From AP-16 sp046727735 (lineage in GTDB: Bacteria; Pseudomonadota; Alphaproteobacteria; Rhizobiales; Xanthobacteraceae): a stretch of 18,571 nt of DNA. Each line of letters opens with the position of its first letter. The first letter of the stretch is position 1. Of the stretch, positions 7,298 to 13,929 are shown one piece after another. The notes under the pieces are model-generated. The model was given only the letters and a program-made list of their open reading frames with translations. It was not told where the DNA came from and did no database searches. Made by a program: the position numbers and the translations under genes. The stretch lies in contig JBKPDF010000004.1 of the NCBI GenBank assembly GCA_046727735.1, positions 1 to 18,571 of the forward strand, read 5' to 3'.

Positions 7298-7731
7298 TGC
7301 GGCACCTCGCCTCCCGGCTGCGGGTCTTCGATCACTGGCTCGCGACGCCCGAAGAGGTCAGGCCTGATGATCGCCTCGTCGGGCTCTGGCACCGCCACGG
7401 CCGGCTGCTCTACCGGCCTGCCCAACCCGAGTTGGCCAAGCACGCGGCTGAGCAGCCTAGTCGCATCCATGGAGGGCCGACCCAATCGCCGCAGCCGGCG
7501 CGCCTCGACCGCGAGCGCCGCCGCCTCGGCGATCAGCAACCTTTCGGCCGCGGTCGCCGGGCGACCGAGGTCGGCCGCGAGCGCCCCGGCTTCGACCTGA
7601 CGCTCAGCCTCCTCGGCGGCGGCGCGTTCCGCCATGAGCGCCTTGCCCTTCGGGTTTTGCGAGACGCCCTTCACCCATGCCGGGTTGCCACCGCGCTTCG
7701 GTTGCTCGTTCACTTGCTCGGCAACTTGCAT
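7294..7731 (-). CDS. Putative terminase small subunit
   Basis: This 145-aa protein is encoded directly upstream of the large terminase and overlaps it by ATGA, so the two are translationally coupled. Near the N-terminus GNPAWVKGVSQNPKGK (about 15-30) matches the WxKGxSGNPxGR signature of DUF5681-like proteins, often encoded next to phage terminases. A helical, Ala/Glu/Arg-rich middle (about 32-85) could form the DNA-binding or oligomerisation helices. The tail is acidic and Pro-rich. The role in recognising pac or cos DNA is inferred from position and signature. The ATG at 7731 has only a poor ribosome binding site (CAGGA one base upstream, GGGG further up), so the start is less certain. Confidence 0.7.
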   Translation of the reverse strand: MQVAEQVNEQPKRGGNPAWVKGVSQNPKGKALMAERAAAEEAERQVEAGALAADLGRPATAAERLLIAEAAALAVEARRLRRLGRPSMDATRLLSRVLGQLGLGRPVEQPAVAVPEPDEAIIRPDLFGRREPVIEDPQPGGEVPQ

Positions 7732-8074
7732 TCCTGATGCCCCGACGTTGCCCCGCTTGCCGCATTCTCCATTTACGAATCAGCATCTTATCCCAAATTA
7801 TTGGGTTCTTCCAATTGAGAGCAAGCGGTCGTAAGCCGCTGCACTCGTCCTCGCAGGAAAATTCTGGCGCCGGTGAGCGCGGTGGGCTCGCCGCGCCGAT
7901 TTCCGCTTCTCGCACTTCTGCGACATCGCACGATACCGCGTGCAGATCCGCTTGCAGCGTCTAAACGACGAAGAATTTGGAATGACAATTTTTTGGCTGG
8001 CGCCCGCGAGAAGAGAACGAGGTGGCCAGGCGCGGCGAGATGGGCAAGGTCATCGGTCATTGATTATGGCTTCG
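7732..8074. other. Intergenic region upstream of the terminase genes
   Basis: No supported gene is present. An AT-rich patch (about 7775-7815) contains the short dyad CCCAA..TTGGG and is the best candidate for a promoter of the terminase pair. A small hairpin AGCGG..CCGCT lies near 7826-7842. The remaining open frames are arginine-rich shadows. A packaging (pac/cos) site could reside here, because such sites often lie at or near terS, but nothing in the sequence proves it. Confidence 0.4.
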
Positions 8075-8488
8075 TTATCGCCGCCACTTATTGAGGCTGA
8101 CTAGAAGGCTCCGTGCCTGTGGTATGTCCATCGCCATTTGAACGGCATCCTCGGCCAAGCCGATGAGGCCCCCTACGGGCCCTCGACGTTGCAGCGCCTC
8201 GCTGGCCTCCTCGGGTGTCGGCATTCGGCCGTCCCGGATCATGGCTTTGGCGGTACGGACGGCGTTGGCAGCGTCCACGTCCTCGCCATGGATGTGCTCG
8301 ACGTGCGCGAGGCACCGGCCGACCCCGTCCTCGATACACCAGCGCCGCCGACGCGGTGACCACTCGACCGAGGCCCACAGCTGGTTGCCGATCGTGAGCT
8401 GGTAAATAGCGGGTGGACCGGGGTGGAATCGGACCTCGATGACCCCATGCCGCCGAGGGTCGATTGCGGAACTCGTTGCAGCACTCAT
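8075..8488 (-). CDS. Hypothetical protein of the element
   Basis: The 137-aa protein was not recognised. I chose ATG 8488 because GGAGAGG precedes it by three bases and the protein then begins MSAATSSAIDPRRHG. The longer open frame to 8656 runs through the repeat-rich candidate origin and is unlikely to be translated. The first half looks like a small beta-rich domain (VIEVRFHPGPPAIYQLTIGN, LWASVEWSPRRRRWCIEDG). The second half is helical with PTPEEASEAL near the middle. It sits between the candidate origin and the terminase pair on the same strand. A replication or packaging accessory role is possible from position only. Confidence 0.6.
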   Translation of the reverse strand: MSAATSSAIDPRRHGVIEVRFHPGPPAIYQLTIGNQLWASVEWSPRRRRWCIEDGVGRCLAHVEHIHGEDVDAANAVRTAKAMIRDGRMPTPEEASEALQRRGPVGGLIGLAEDAVQMAMDIPQARSLLVSLNKWRR

Positions 8489-8538
8489 AAACCTCTCCAG
8501 TCGTTGAACATATGTTTCTCCCGATCTCCCCCGGTTTT

Positions 8539-8577
8539 TATCCGCCGCAGCGCCACAACCGCTGCGGCTGTAGGATA
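8539..8577. repeat. Stem-loop 1 of the candidate origin
   Basis: GCCGCAGCG (8544-8552) and CGCTGCGGC (8560-8568) form a perfect 9-bp stem with a 7-nt loop. Outer arms TATCC (8539-8543) and GGATA (8573-8577) add five pairs across a TGTA bulge. The loop side carries a TTGTGGCG octamer in inverse orientation. There is no T-run at the base of the stem. Confidence 0.8.
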
Positions 8578-8580
8578 AGT

Positions 8581-8632
8581 GCGCGTTTTCGTATCCGCCA
8601 CAATGGGACGGTGTGGCGGATCGAAAAAGCGC
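8581..8632. repeat. Stem-loop 2 of the candidate origin (about 20 paired bases)
   Basis: ATCCGCCACA (8593-8602) pairs perfectly with TGTGGCGGAT (8612-8621) around a 9-nt loop. The stem continues through TTTTCG (8586-8591) with CGAAAA (8622-8627), after a bulged T at 8592. It then continues with GCGC (8581-8584) and GCGC (8629-8632) beyond one mismatch. It is the largest dyad I found in the window. It could serve as an origin hairpin, an initiator site or a bidirectional terminator. Confidence 0.85.
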
Positions 8633-8702
8633 AGGAAACCCTTGCGGCACAGGCATTGTGGCGTTGTGGCGGATAGAATCCCGCGGAAAGGGTTTGAGAG
8701 CA

Positions 8703-10826
8703 TCACAGGTACCTTTCCCAGGCGTCCTCGAAGGCGACGCGGTAGTACCCTTTCGGGGTCCCGCTCCCGAGCCGGATCGTGCCGGACAGGATCCCGAATG
8801 GGCGCAGCATTCTCGACAGGCCCCGTGGCGTGAGCGGTTTGCCGTGGGAGTATTCTAACCAAGGCCGTTCCGCGTCAGCCGTCAGGCGCTGGAGCAGCTC
8901 AACGGTCGACAGCCGATCGTCATCGCTGAAGACCTCCCGGATGTCCGCCAGCAGCTGGGTCCCGATCGAAGCGGTGTCGGCAGCAGCGGCCGACAGCTTG
9001 CTGGCCGCATCACGCGCTTGGTCGGGCCATCTGCAGCCAGCGTGGTCGGCAATGGCGAATAGCAATTCCCAATTGTCGCCGAGCCGGTTCTCGAACCCGG
9101 GCGGCATAGATGGCCGAGCGGTCCGCAGTGCCTCCTCCAGTGCCCCTTCGGTATCATTCGCCCAGCGCAGGCATTGCCGACGCAATTCGCCGAGCTCCGG
9201 GTCGTCGATGGAGCGGAAGTGTTCAACCCGCTCCGTCGGCTTCCTTCGTCTCAGCTCGATGATAATCGAACGGCTCAAGGTGGTGTCCGGCAGGCGCCTG
9301 CCCTTCAGGCCGGTCACCTTCGGGCAGAAGGTGGGGAACGCGTGCGGTATTTTATCCTCACCGATGCACCGTGGCACGTTTGCGCCCCTAGTCCAGCCGG
9401 AATTAACCACCGCACGCAGCGGCTCATTTTCCACGAGGATCACGTCGGCCTCGTCAACAAGGATGGTGGGCTGCCACCGCTCAAGGCTGCGGAACAGGGT
9501 CGCTTCGCTGATCTCGACGCACATCAATGCGCGCGGTACCAGGAAGCCGATAAGGTTCAGCAGCGTCGTCTTGCCGGAGTTCGCCTCGGCCGATGTCACC
9601 ATCAGGATCGGCGAGTGCACCGCCACCGCCTCGTGAACCCAGGCCATCAGGACCCACAGGGCGACGCTCAATGCCGCCTCGTTGCTGAGTACGACGTGGC
9701 GCTGGATGCGCCGCACGAGGGCGAGGATGAGCGCATCACCGTCGACCGGTTCCGGCCACGGTTCGACGATCCAATGCCCGAACAGCGGAGGCGTCTCGAC
9801 TGGCATCTGAGCCCGCCGGGCCTCGACCTCTCGATCAAGCGCGCTCCTCCGCATCCCCAGCCTGTCGGCATCAGCGCGGCGGCGGCGTTCATATTCGCGT
9901 CGGTTCAGCCTGGCGAGCTCGTCGAGTAATTGATCCTCGCTCGCGGTGGCGGCGTCCTTCTTGGCGGCATCGTCTTGCTTCGTATTTTCTCGTGCTGGCG
10001 CCACCCACAACGGCGCGGCTTCGATCAGGGCGTCGAACTGCTCGCGCGTGCCGCCGGCGGCGACCCAATCGCTCACATCCTTCGCGTTCGGCAACAACAG
10101 AACGCGGATGCGAGACGCGACGCCCGTCAACGACGCGCCGATACTGTGGACATGTTGCCAGCCGGGCTCATCGTTGTCGGGAACGAGGATGACGTCGGCA
10201 CCACGCAAGAACTCGCCATATTCGGGCCGCCACTTCGGTTTCTTGCCCTTGCTGGCGCCTCCCGGGTTCGTGGTCGCAATGTAGCCGAGCCGGACCAGCG
10301 TGTTCGCGTCCTTCTCGCCCTCGACGATTATGACGGGATGACCGGCGGCAACGCCCTCGATCAGTTCGGGCAGGCGGTAGAGGACCCGGCGAGCACCATC
10401 GAGCTTCCAAACCCATCCACCACGTCCATTCGGTCGTCTCTGGGCGAACGACTTCGGCGTGAACCTCACCACCTCGAACAACAGCTCGCCGTCCTCATTA
10501 TCGTATCTATAGGTCGCGACGATGCGGCCGAGCTTCTTCGAACCAGAACGCGCCGTAATGTTCTCGGCCTCGCCGTTTGTGAACTCCTCCTTCAGCCAGT
10601 CGATCGAGTCTTCTTTCCCCCATCCGGTCGCGTGCATGATCAGTGCGAGCGTACCGCCGCCCTCGTTCGCCTCGTGGTCGAACCACGTCCCCTTCTTCAG
10701 ATCGACGCTTCGCGATCCGCGCGTCCCCCATCGCAGCTCGCTACGCTTGGAGAGCGCGGCGTTGGGGTGGCCCCAGAAGTGGCGCGCGACCGGCTCGATA
10801 AGCGCCGCGAAGTCGAGGTCTGTCAC
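8703..10826 (-). CDS. Toprim-DUF3631 primase/helicase-like replication protein
   Basis: This 707-aa multidomain protein probably initiates or supports replication of the element. The N-terminus (1-95) is a CHC2-like primase-associated segment without the zinc cysteines. A Toprim domain follows, with VIIVEGEKDANTL (165-177) and VILVPDNDEPG (212-222) supplying the catalytic Glu and Asp residues. A charged linker (about 280-340) leads to a P-loop ATPase with Walker A SAEANSGKTT (412-421) and Walker B TILVDEAD (454-461). LPDTTLSRSI (512-521) contains a probable arginine finger. The C-terminus (about 620-707) is DUF3631-like: GTQLLADIREVF, GKPLTPRGLSRMLRPFGI and a final YYRVAFEDAWERYL. GTG at 10826 overlaps the previous stop (GTGA) and has GAGGGAGG upstream. 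Confidence 0.85.
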   Translation of the reverse strand: MTDLDFAALIEPVARHFWGHPNAALSKRSELRWGTRGSRSVDLKKGTWFDHEANEGGGTLALIMHATGWGKEDSIDWLKEEFTNGEAENITARSGSKKLGRIVATYRYDNEDGELLFEVVRFTPKSFAQRRPNGRGGWVWKLDGARRVLYRLPELIEGVAAGHPVIIVEGEKDANTLVRLGYIATTNPGGASKGKKPKWRPEYGEFLRGADVILVPDNDEPGWQHVHSIGASLTGVASRIRVLLLPNAKDVSDWVAAGGTREQFDALIEAAPLWVAPARENTKQDDAAKKDAATASEDQLLDELARLNRREYERRRRADADRLGMRRSALDREVEARRAQMPVETPPLFGHWIVEPWPEPVDGDALILALVRRIQRHVVLSNEAALSVALWVLMAWVHEAVAVHSPILMVTSAEANSGKTTLLNLIGFLVPRALMCVEISEATLFRSLERWQPTILVDEADVILVENEPLRAVVNSGWTRGANVPRCIGEDKIPHAFPTFCPKVTGLKGRRLPDTTLSRSIIIELRRRKPTERVEHFRSIDDPELGELRRQCLRWANDTEGALEEALRTARPSMPPGFENRLGDNWELLFAIADHAGCRWPDQARDAASKLSAAAADTASIGTQLLADIREVFSDDDRLSTVELLQRLTADAERPWLEYSHGKPLTPRGLSRMLRPFGILSGTIRLGSGTPKGYYRVAFEDAWERYL

Positions 10827-11038
10827 GAGGCAGCCTCCCTCGCCTTCCGCTCCAATGCGGCGCGCTTCAGATCGGTGAGGCCCAGCCTCTTGGGGGGTGG
10901 GCGCGGTTCGGGATTCGGCTGCTCGACCTTCTTCCTCGCCTCCCTCGCTGCGACTTCTATCGTCGGGTCGTCCGCTACTTGGCTGAAGGCGTCCGCGAGG
11001 TGGTCAACCTGAGCGGCGAACTTTTCCCGGTCGGTCAT
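10823..11038 (-). CDS. Small hypothetical protein upstream of the primase
   Basis: A 71-aa protein starts at ATG 11038 (MTDREKFAAQVDHLADAFSQ), with GAGGG about 11 nt upstream. Its stop TGA overlaps the primase GTG start by four bases, so the two are translationally coupled. It has an N-terminal amphipathic helix, a Pro-rich middle (PEPRPPPKRLGL) and a basic helical tail (DLKRAALERKAREAAS). I do not recognise the family. The charged coil-like character and coupling suggest a partner of the replication protein. A longer frame reaching 11356 is unlikely, because its upstream part is better explained by the small gene at 11053-11254. Confidence 0.6.
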   Translation of the reverse strand: MTDREKFAAQVDHLADAFSQVADDPTIEVAAREARKKVEQPNPEPRPPPKRLGLTDLKRAALERKAREAAS

Positions 11039-11052
11039 GACACACGTGTCCC

Positions 11053-11254
11053 TCACGCTGCTTCGGGCGAATCGGAATTCGGCACGAGGCGCAGGCGCCG
11101 CCATCGTTTCATAATTGGCGCGTGCTTCTCGCGTATCTCGCGCCAGATCGTGCCGTCGTCGTCCAACCAGCCGCGGTCGGCCAACGCTTGTTCGCTTTCC
11201 GTGTAGGTAACGCCAGTACGCCTCGCAGAATTCCGAGGTAGGACTGATGTCCAT
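11053..11254 (-). pseudogene. Small hypothetical gene with an apparent +1 frameshift
   Basis: ATG 11254 has AGGAG seven bases upstream and reads MDISPTSEFCEAYWRYL. That frame then becomes arginine-rich shadow text. A neighbouring frame takes over with TESEQALADRGWLDDDGTIW, then REIREKHAPIMKRWRRLRLV and a TGA at 11053-11055. Joining them at about 11200-11212 gives a plausible 66-67 aa protein with Trp-rich helices. The gene length of 202 bp is not a multiple of three. One extra base, or a programmed +1 shift, would explain it. The gene begins 10 bp after the previous stop and ends 14 bp before the next start, as in an operon. The family is unknown. Confidence 0.5.
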
Positions 11255-11264
11255 CGTCATTCTC

Positions 11265-12332
11265 CTATTTGTTGATGGCGGCCGGTGACGCGATTTCATT
11301 CCATTGGCCTGCGGCGATCTTGTCGGCCATCTCGTCGAGGAACGCGGTCGTGGCAAATGTTCCGCGCAAGCGCACGGTTACGTTTAAGGTGAAGTTCAGA
11401 AGGCCCTCTCCGAGGTCGACGTCACGATCGAACCGAGAGACAATGGTGCGCAGCCTGTCGCGCACCCGTTCGCGCTCCTGATCGGATTGAGTGATTCTCT
11501 CTTTCACGGCCGGAAGGATCGGAAACATGTCCGGTACCGTGCGGAGTGCCTGAGCGCTCTTCCTGAGCGCGTTGGCAATGTATTCGTCGCCCTTGGCCTC
11601 GCTAAGGATCTCCATGGCGAAGCCAAATGCCACCGCAGCGATGGCGCTATAAATACTCGGGCTGCCGTGGTCTAATTCATGCGAGAATGCCTCAAACAAG
11701 CAGCCGAGGACCGCCACGCCTTTGTGCTTGTCTACTAGCTGGCCGAATTCCTCTTCGCTCTCGGCTACATCCACCATAGGTGCAGTGGAGACCTTCGGAC
11801 GCACGTCCGATGCCGCGGGGTCGACCAGCTCGAACAGCCAACTCTGCGGCTTGTCTTCTGGGTCTTTCCATTCCCATTCCCCCAGCGTCGCCGCGCCATT
11901 GCTGCGGTTGATCTTCGCAAGAGTATGTCGACAACTGCCATCACGGTCGGCTGCGACAACCATCACGCCTTCTCCACGATTGGGATCGAGGCTCGGGCGG
12001 CTGTTGCTGCCCTTGCTGCCGATCCACATTTCGTTGGCGAAGGAATACCGAACGACGCGCCGGGCGCGGAACGCCTCGCGCAGCGCTGAAAACACTGCGG
12101 CCCTTTCCGCGTCGTCGCCCCAGTTCGTGGGGAAGGCGAAAGCCTTTCTGTCCTCCGTGACACACACGAACGTGCCGCTGACTTCGCCGACGCGCTCGAA
12201 GTGGTCTCGGACGCGCCGTTTCGCGTCCCCGAACAGCTCATCGACGTTCATGTGCGCGATCGTCGCGCGATCGTCTTTTTCTATGCGCTTTCTTACTGCG
12301 GCCTGTGCCGCCCGTCGCTCACGCCGGTTCAT
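11265..12332 (-). CDS. Hypothetical 355-aa protein of the element
   Basis: I chose ATG 12332 (MNRRERRAAQAAVRKRIEKD), preceded by GAGG and five bases after the stop of the upstream gene. The frame stays open to 12500, but the extra N-terminus is low-complexity Arg/Pro text that overlaps the upstream gene. The first 130 residues look like a folded domain: DELFGDAKRRVRDHFERVGE, GTFVCVTEDRKAFAFPTNWG, VVRYSFANEMWIG. The C-terminal half is helical, with EAFSHELDHGSPSIYSAIAA and a final FTLNVTVRLRGTFATTAFLD. I cannot assign a family. It lies in the accessory segment between the AlpA-type regulator and the primase and could be cargo or a helper-interference gene. No catalytic motif is evident. Confidence 0.6.
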   Translation of the reverse strand: MNRRERRAAQAAVRKRIEKDDRATIAHMNVDELFGDAKRRVRDHFERVGEVSGTFVCVTEDRKAFAFPTNWGDDAERAAVFSALREAFRARRVVRYSFANEMWIGSKGSNSRPSLDPNRGEGVMVVAADRDGSCRHTLAKINRSNGAATLGEWEWKDPEDKPQSWLFELVDPAASDVRPKVSTAPMVDVAESEEEFGQLVDKHKGVAVLGCLFEAFSHELDHGSPSIYSAIAAVAFGFAMEILSEAKGDEYIANALRKSAQALRTVPDMFPILPAVKERITQSDQERERVRDRLRTIVSRFDRDVDLGEGLLNFTLNVTVRLRGTFATTAFLDEMADKIAAGQWNEIASPAAINK

Positions 12333-12337
12333 TTCGC

Positions 12338-12987
12338 TTATCCTCTGTTGGACTCGATCAGATCGAGCGCGACGCCGAGCGGCGTTCTTCCCCGGCCGCG
12401 ACCGTCGCGCATTAGGGCGCGCCCGATTGTTTCGAGAGGGACGCCGTGCTGTAGGGCGATCGAGCAGCAACTGCGCTGTCGCAGGCCGCGGCATCGGCAT
12501 CGCTGCCGATCTTGTGATCGGTTAGGGAGATTTCCGCGAGCTCGCCCGTGTCGAACCGGGACCGGGAGATCGTCGCTGTAAAGCGCATCCCCTGGGCTTC
12601 GATGGCGAAGGATCGCCAGGCCTCGATCTCAACGCGGTGCTCCAAGCATGCGAAGAGCCTGGACCGATCGCCCTTGTCGATCTTGTCGAAGCCGTGCTTC
12701 TGCAGCCAAGCGCCGAACAATCCGTCATAGCGGCGACCAGCTGGATTGTTCGTATGGGCATCCCGCATCGCCTCGGCGCGACCGAGCAGCAATGGGTCGC
12801 CGATCAGCAGCGAGTCTGCCCACGCATGTCCCTTGACCAGCCGGCTCCAAGCTTCCTGGGCGCGCTTGATGATCTGATCTTGATCATGGGTTGGACCATC
12901 CAACCCATCAGCGTCTTCGGCCTTGGCGGCGACAAGGTGGTCCCAGTCGTGGATAAAATCGTCGACGTCGCCCCGTGGTTTGCTCAT
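12338..12987 (-). pseudogene. Two-module protein with a C-terminal TSCPD-like domain, frameshifted
   Basis: The frame from ATG 12987 (GAGGACAGG upstream) gives MSKPRGDVDDFIHDWDHLVA and a helical module with GRAEAMRDAHTNNPAGRRYD, KHGFDKIDKGDRSRLF (97-112) and EIEAWR. From about residue 130 the text changes to MRFTATIS, FDTGELAEIS, GSDADAAACDSAVAA, which resembles the TSCPD domain seen near ribonucleotide reductases and as small stand-alone island proteins. The open frame drifts and stops at 12412, but another frame continues the domain: ALQHGVPLETIGRALMRDGR, then TPLGVALDLIESNRG and a stop at 12338-12340. One base missing near 12458-12463 explains this. The two modules are usually separate proteins as I know them, so this looks like a fusion plus a frameshift. 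Confidence 0.6.
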
Positions 12988-13001
12988 TGCCTGTCCTCGC
13001 G

Positions 13002-13020
13002 CCCCCGCCCGCGGCGGGGG
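13002..13020. repeat. Perfect GC hairpin between the alpA-like gene and the next gene
   Basis: CCCCCGCC (13002-13009) and GGCGGGGG (13013-13020) pair perfectly around a 3-nt loop. On the plus strand TTCTTT follows, giving a terminator-like look for antisense transcripts. On the minus strand it sits within the operon, 14 bases before the ATG at 12987, where it could attenuate or stabilise the message. Confidence 0.6.
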
Positions 13021-13024
13021 TTCT

Positions 13025-13222
13025 TTATGCGGCCGACTGCTGATCCCTGGCCGCGACGCGACCCTCGATCCAGGCGTCGATTTCCCGCTCAGGCCACGCG
13101 TTCGTCTGTTCGCCGAGCTTCACCGGCCTCGGGAAAAGCCCCTTCCGGATTAGCCGGTGAAGATGCTGCCGGCTGAAGCGGATGCCTTTTTGCTTCAGAT
13201 CATCTCGGGAAAGCAGACGCAT
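13025..13222 (-). CDS. AlpA-family transcriptional regulator / excisionase-like protein
   Basis: The 65-aa protein has a MerR-like winged helix-turn-helix: LLSRDDLKQKGIRFSRQHLH, then RLIRKGLFPRPVKLGEQTNA, then WPEREIDAWIEGRVA. This arrangement (sensing helix, FPxPVKLG wing, W.E.EIDAWI closing helix) is characteristic of AlpA/Prophage CP4-57 regulators, which control integrase expression and excision. Length is typical. ATG 13222 has GAGGTG seven bases upstream. It is the first gene of the accessory-replication operon, while the integrase pair lies just upstream on the same strand. Two related dyads at 13316-13368 are candidate binding sites. DNA targets are not proven. Confidence 0.85.
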   Translation of the reverse strand: MRLLSRDDLKQKGIRFSRQHLHRLIRKGLFPRPVKLGEQTNAWPEREIDAWIEGRVAARDQQSAA

Positions 13223-13315
13223 AACGTCACCTCAAAGCTCAAACGACGGCAGGTCGTCGCTTCAAGGTTTACCGATGCGAATCGTAACTTGAGAAGACGA
13301 ACTCTCGAACTTGGC

Positions 13316-13368
13316 CGGACAACTGAATAGTCGTCCGCAATTAACCGGATGACTGGACAGTCGTCCGG
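13316..13368. promoter_or_regulatory. Pair of related dyads upstream of the alpA-like gene
   Basis: CGGACAACT..AGTCGTCCG spans 13316-13337 and CCGGATGACTG..CAGTCGTCCGG spans 13345-13368. Each is a near-perfect inverted repeat with one mismatch, and both share the half-site CGGAYGACT. Their centres are 30 bp apart, about three helical turns. They lie 94-146 bp upstream of the alpA-like start, and the second overlaps the last codons of the upstream gene. They may be operators for a dimeric regulator, or stacked terminator hairpins. Confidence 0.6.
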
Positions 13369-13928
13369 TCTGGCCGAAGACTCTTCACCCGCTTGCGGAT
13401 GGCATCAATCCTCATAGGACGGAGATGTTGCTCCTTGAGTCGCCTGTTCAGCGGCTCAAGAATTCCGGACGCGATGCGATTGTTCGCCCAGGTCCGGTGC
13501 CTTTCCCAAAGGGGCTTCGCTAATTCCATAATGAGATCGTCTGTTGTTTGAGATATTGTTTTTTTCGACTGTCTGGCAGGTGCCGTATGGGCCGCTCGGG
13601 CCTCTTTTGCGAAACGCAGCGCTATTGGGGATTCGTTAGCACGCGTGCCGATCATATAGGCCGCTATCAAAGCCGTCCGCAGCTGGGACAATCCGTGCGC
13701 ATGGACAGTTTCATGGCGATTGTCAAAGTCCGCGACGATGATTTTAATGATCTCCCGGACGGCACCCTCCAATGCCTGGCCCTGGTCCACCAACTTTTCT
13801 TGCTCGTCGTTTGTCAGTCGCTGGTACGAAGCCACCCTAAACGCCAATTGCACGAGCGTTTCGGTGAACGCGTTCAGGTCGCCCAGAGCCGACTGTTTCA
13901 TGACATGGGATGCTTCGGCCGCGTCCAT
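13341..13928 (-). CDS. Hypothetical protein coupled to the integrase
   Basis: The 195-aa protein starts at ATG 13928, two bases after the integrase stop (TGACATG), so translation is likely coupled. CGAGG upstream can serve as binding site. It is largely helical: LNAFTETLVQLAFRVASYQR, then NDEQEKLVDQGQALEGAVRE. The C-terminal part (SGILEPLNRRLKEQHLRPMR, then IDAIRKRVKSL) looks like a helix-turn-helix or basic DNA-binding segment. The longer frame upstream (to 14078) overlaps the integrase gene and is shadow sequence. I do not know the family. Position suggests a recombination or regulatory partner of the integrase. Its last codons lie within one of the dyads upstream of the alpA-like gene. Confidence 0.65.
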   Translation of the reverse strand: MDAAEASHVMKQSALGDLNAFTETLVQLAFRVASYQRLTNDEQEKLVDQGQALEGAVREIIKIIVADFDNRHETVHAHGLSQLRTALIAAYMIGTRANESPIALRFAKEARAAHTAPARQSKKTISQTTDDLIMELAKPLWERHRTWANNRIASGILEPLNRRLKEQHLRPMRIDAIRKRVKSLRPDRTTVQSSG

Positions 13929-13929
13929 G

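Larger units (their letters stand above)
8539..8674. other. Candidate replication origin: iterated TTGTGGCG octamers and large dyads
   Basis: The octamer TTGTGGCG occurs at 8656-8663 and 8664-8671 on the plus strand (in tandem), at 8551-8558 and 8596-8603 on the minus strand, and with one mismatch at 8611-8618. The ten-mer TGTGGCGGAT occurs at 8612-8621 and 8665-8674, and inverted at 8593-8602. One dyad spans 8539-8577 and a larger one 8581-8632. The block lies immediately 3' of the primase-helicase gene. Satellites and plasmids that encode their own initiator often have an iteron origin next to that gene. The function is inferred, and transcription termination or regulation is the alternative. 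Confidence 0.55.

Noticed and set aside
5591..7600. 669-aa plus-strand open frame
   Set aside because: Only its first 50-60 codons resemble a protein (membrane remnant). The rest is Arg/Pro-rich antisense of the terminase genes, typical of a high-GC shadow frame.
8489..8656. Longer start for the protein at 8075-8488
   Set aside because: The extension runs through the repeat and dyad block, and the ATG at 8488 has a good ribosome binding site.
8539..8674. Simple intrinsic terminator after the primase gene
   Set aside because: The stems lack a T-run on the minus strand at the right place, and the iterated octamers are not explained by termination. This remains an alternative only.
9930..11012. 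360-aa plus-strand open frame opposite the primase
   Set aside because: Antisense shadow of the primase-helicase gene, where motifs and codon use support the minus strand.
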